DNA from: an uncultured Eubacteriales bacterium
GTDB lineage: Bacteria > Bacillota > Clostridia > Oscillospirales > Acutalibacteraceae
Assembly (NCBI GenBank): GCA_900317795.1
Contig: ONIF01000072.1
Span: 1 to 8,012, forward strand
DNA length: 8,012 nt
Direction of reading: 5' to 3'
A program made the position numbers and the translations under genes. The notes under the pieces were generated by a model. The model did no database searches, was not told where the DNA came from, and worked only from the letters and a program-made list of their open reading frames with translations. Positions 5,938-8,012 of this stretch are shown here, piece after piece (positions within the stretch are counted from its first letter, which is position 1; each line of letters begins with the position of its first letter).

Positions 5938-8012
5938 ATGAGTTCGATATTGGAAAGACCGAATTTGAATAAAATATTCCTGATATACGGAAATCTTGAT
6001 GATATGTTTATATCGCCCGACTTGCAGAAAAATAATTTCCGCCCCTATCTGAATGCATATTTGAAAAGCTTGGGCTATCAGAAAATAGTGTTTTATTCGG
6101 GTGCGAAAAATACGGGAAAATATGTGCTTGATGATGAAAGTGCGGTTTTGGCGATAAACAGGAATAAAAGACAGGGAACTGTCGGTGATAATCCCGACAA
6201 GCCCAAAAGAAGAATATTAAGCCCGAAAGCAAGGCAGAATGAAGAAAAAAAGAATGAAGTTAAAGAAGATGTGCAGAAATCCGCTGAAAATGCAAAACCG
6301 CAGGATAACGGCAAAATGATTTATAAACAGCCGAAAATAACGCCTGCCGAATTTCTTGACGATGCAAAGAAAATGATGAAGGATTCAAGCGTGAAAACAG
6401 CGGTTGTATTCACATTCTTTCAGGATTTCGTGACGGATAATTCCGCACCTCAACAGCAGTATTCCGAATTGCTGTCGCATTTATGGGACGAATATACTTT
6501 GAATGGCAATGAAAATATCTGTATATTCCTTGCACCGCAGATGAATGCGGATTCCATTTCGGGAATGTTCGATAAACTGCAAAGCGGTGATGTTTTCCGC
6601 AACAGATTTTTCAATGAAAATAAAACCATAAACAGAAGCTGTACGATATATGTCGGTTTGCCAAATCAAGATGAATTTCGATATATGCTGGAATATTTGC
6701 GTATAGTTGGCGATAACGGGAAAAAATTGTCTTATCGAATAAAAGACGTTCCAAAAATGGTATCATCATTGATGTATTTAAGCCGTGAGGCTGACCGTGA
6801 GGAAAATCGTGCAGGCTATTTAAGTTCCGTTTATGAAAATATTGCCTATTACATGAGAAATTTTGACGGTGATACCGTTCCGTTTGATGAAAGCGTCATT
6901 AAGAAAATTTACAGCCGTTTTAAAGCGGATTCGGGCGACCCTATGGAAATTTTGATGAATACAAAGGGCTGGGAAAGCGTTGCCAAGAGAATACAGGAAA
7001 TCGTAAAAGACTACAAGCAGAAAAAATCCCGTGCATTAGCCGAAAGACCGAAAAAGAAAAATGAAAAGAAACTGATATGTGCAAGTGAACGTATCAACAC
7101 GCCCGAAGATAATATAGAATTCAATTACCCCGTACCGCATTTCGTCATAAAGGGAAATCCGGGAGTTGGCAAAACGACTGTTGCACGATTGATAGGGCAG
7201 ATTTTCTATGAAAACGGCATTCTGAAAAAGGGCTTGACGGTTGAAGCCACAAGAGATGATTTGATAGACAGATATGTAGGCGGTACTACGGGCAAAACAA
7301 GAGAAGCTGTCATGTCTGCACAAGAGGGAGTGCTTTTCATAGATGACGCATATTCTCTCCTTGACGGAAGTGAGGAAAATAACTATCCCAAACAGGCGAT
7401 TGATGAATTGGTTGCGATTATGACAAATCCCAAGCAGTACCGATTTTGCATGATTATGGCAGGCTATCCCGAACCTATGGATGAACTTTTGAAAATGAAT
7501 GCAGGTTTGTCAAGCCGTTTCAGCAAGGCGAATATTTTGACGATAGAGGACTATAAGCCCGATTTGCTGAAAAGCATATTTGTTTCCAACTGCGAAAAAG
7601 ACGGCTATAAAATTGATGAAACGCTTGATTTGGATTTGTTTTTCAAAAACTTGTATGACCAGCGTGACAGGGCAAATTTTGGTAATGCAAGAGATATTGT
7701 CGCTATTGCAAGGGAAACTAAAATGCAGTCGTCTTTGCGTGATGACGATGAAAGGCTTATTTTAAAAGAGGATTTCGGCAGTTATGAAAAGTATTTTGAT
7801 AAGCATGGAGTATCTTCCATAGATGAAATATATGCCGAGATAGATAATTATATAGGCATGGAGTTTGTGAAAGAACTGTTTGAAAATGTACGTCTTGAAA
7901 TTCTTGATGAAGAAGACTGCAAGCGTAGGGGAGTGAAGCCCGATTTTTATGCAGACCACTATATTTTTTCGGGAAATCCCGGAACAGGTAAAACGACTGT
8001 CGGAAAAATGAT
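5938..8012 (+). CDS. Large tandem AAA+ ATPase of CbbX/SpoVK type, 3' end outside window
   Basis: The frame is open from ATG 5938 to the window end (691 full codons). GGAG at 5928-5931 precedes the start, 3 nt after the upstream stop. Residues 1-75 and about 150-330 form an uncharacterised N-terminal region with strands such as NKIFLIYGNLDDMF and TAVVFTFFQDF, split by a charged linker at about 75-130. The first clear AAA+ module has Walker A GNPGVGKTT at 406-414, YVGGTTGKTREAV, Walker B VLFIDDA at 465-471, AGYPEPM at 508-514, GLSSRF at 523-528 (arginine-finger region) and GNAR at 582-585 (sensor 2 region). Residues 639-645 (IGMEFVK) open a second module whose Walker A, GNPGTGKTT at 679-687, is cut at the edge. 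CbbX-type proteins are hexameric remodelling ATPases; SpoVK relatives occur in many Firmicutes. The first Walker B has DD where DE is usual. The likely role is ATP-driven remodelling of the neighbouring proteins, inferred from context. Confidence 0.93.
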   Translation, partial: MSSILERPNLNKIFLIYGNLDDMFISPDLQKNNFRPYLNAYLKSLGYQKIVFYSGAKNTGKYVLDDESAVLAINRNKRQGTVGDNPDKPKRRILSPKARQNEEKKNEVKEDVQKSAENAKPQDNGKMIYKQPKITPAEFLDDAKKMMKDSSVKTAVVFTFFQDFVTDNSAPQQQYSELLSHLWDEYTLNGNENICIFLAPQMNADSISGMFDKLQSGDVFRNRFFNENKTINRSCTIYVGLPNQDEFRYMLEYLRIVGDNGKKLSYRIKDVPKMVSSLMYLSREADREENRAGYLSSVYENIAYYMRNFDGDTVPFDESVIKKIYSRFKADSGDPMEILMNTKGWESVAKRIQEIVKDYKQKKSRALAERPKKKNEKKLICASERINTPEDNIEFNYPVPHFVIKGNPGVGKTTVARLIGQIFYENGILKKGLTVEATRDDLIDRYVGGTTGKTREAVMSAQEGVLFIDDAYSLLDGSEENNYPKQAIDELVAIMTNPKQYRFCMIMAGYPEPMDELLKMNAGLSSRFSKANILTIEDYKPDLLKSIFVSNCEKDGYKIDETLDLDLFFKNLYDQRDRANFGNARDIVAIARETKMQSSLRDDDERLILKEDFGSYEKYFDKHGVSSIDEIYAEIDNYIGMEFVKELFENVRLEILDEEDCKRRGVKPDFYADHYIFSGNPGTGKTTVGKM
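7153..7179 (+). other. Walker A (P-loop) of first AAA+ module
   Basis: It encodes GNPGVGKTT, residues 406-414 of the AAA+ protein; K412 is the nucleotide-binding lysine. It is followed by VARLIGQIFYENG, the pattern seen in CbbX/SpoVK. Confidence 0.95.
7972..7998 (+). other. Walker A (P-loop) of second AAA+ module, at window edge
   Basis: It encodes GNPGTGKTT, residues 679-687. It shows that the protein has at least two tandem AAA+ modules; the Walker B, sensor and any further modules lie beyond the window. Confidence 0.95.

Noticed and set aside
7580..7765. 61-codon + strand open frame within the AAA+ gene
   Set aside because: It is out of frame with the well-supported AAA+ module (GNAR region) and has no independent support.

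Overview
The window is a moderately AT-rich stretch in which every gene lies on the + strand. Strong Shine-Dalgarno sites (AAGGAGG or GGGGAG types), occasional TTG and GTG starts, and an anaerobe-type radical SAM protein suggest a Gram-positive anaerobe of the Clostridia, possibly a gut Ruminococcus-like lineage. The host assignment is inference. No RNA genes, CRISPR array, transposase or integrase were seen.

Layout: positions 1-1348 hold three tandem TerD-family genes. The first is cut by the window edge; the other two are complete and about 88% identical in protein by hand count. An 83-nt gap follows, the only real intergenic space here, carrying four tandem copies of a purine-rich 7-mer and a weak inverted repeat. 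From 1432 to the end there is a tight five-gene run with gaps or overlaps of at most 16 nt: a NrdG-like 4Fe-4S radical SAM activase homologue; an unrecognised protein with a globular N-terminus, a PV[IM]xE repeat linker and a coiled coil; two large coiled-coil proteins that appear to be diverged paralogues, the second with an N-terminal hydrophobic segment; and a large AAA+ protein of the CbbX/SpoVK type. The AAA+ gene is open at the right edge, which falls inside its second P-loop.

How the genes may work together: TerD proteins are calcium-binding cytosolic proteins of the tellurite/stress-resistance (Ter) systems. Such systems are known to sit beside ATPases and metabolic enzymes and are linked to resistance to tellurite, phage and colicins. 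Here TerD is combined with a radical SAM enzyme, a remodelling-type ATPase and a set of coiled-coil scaffolds, one possibly membrane-attached. A plausible but unproven reading is a membrane-associated stress or defence complex in which the AAA+ ATPase remodels a coiled-coil/TerD assembly. The usual Ter markers TerA, TerB, TerC, TerF/TerY and TelA are not in the window, though they could lie outside it.

The most interesting parts are the two paralogous coiled-coil proteins, the radical SAM protein without a visible glycyl-radical partner, and the AAA+ protein, which has an unusual DD Walker B and an uncharacterised N-terminal region with an eroded P-loop-like motif.
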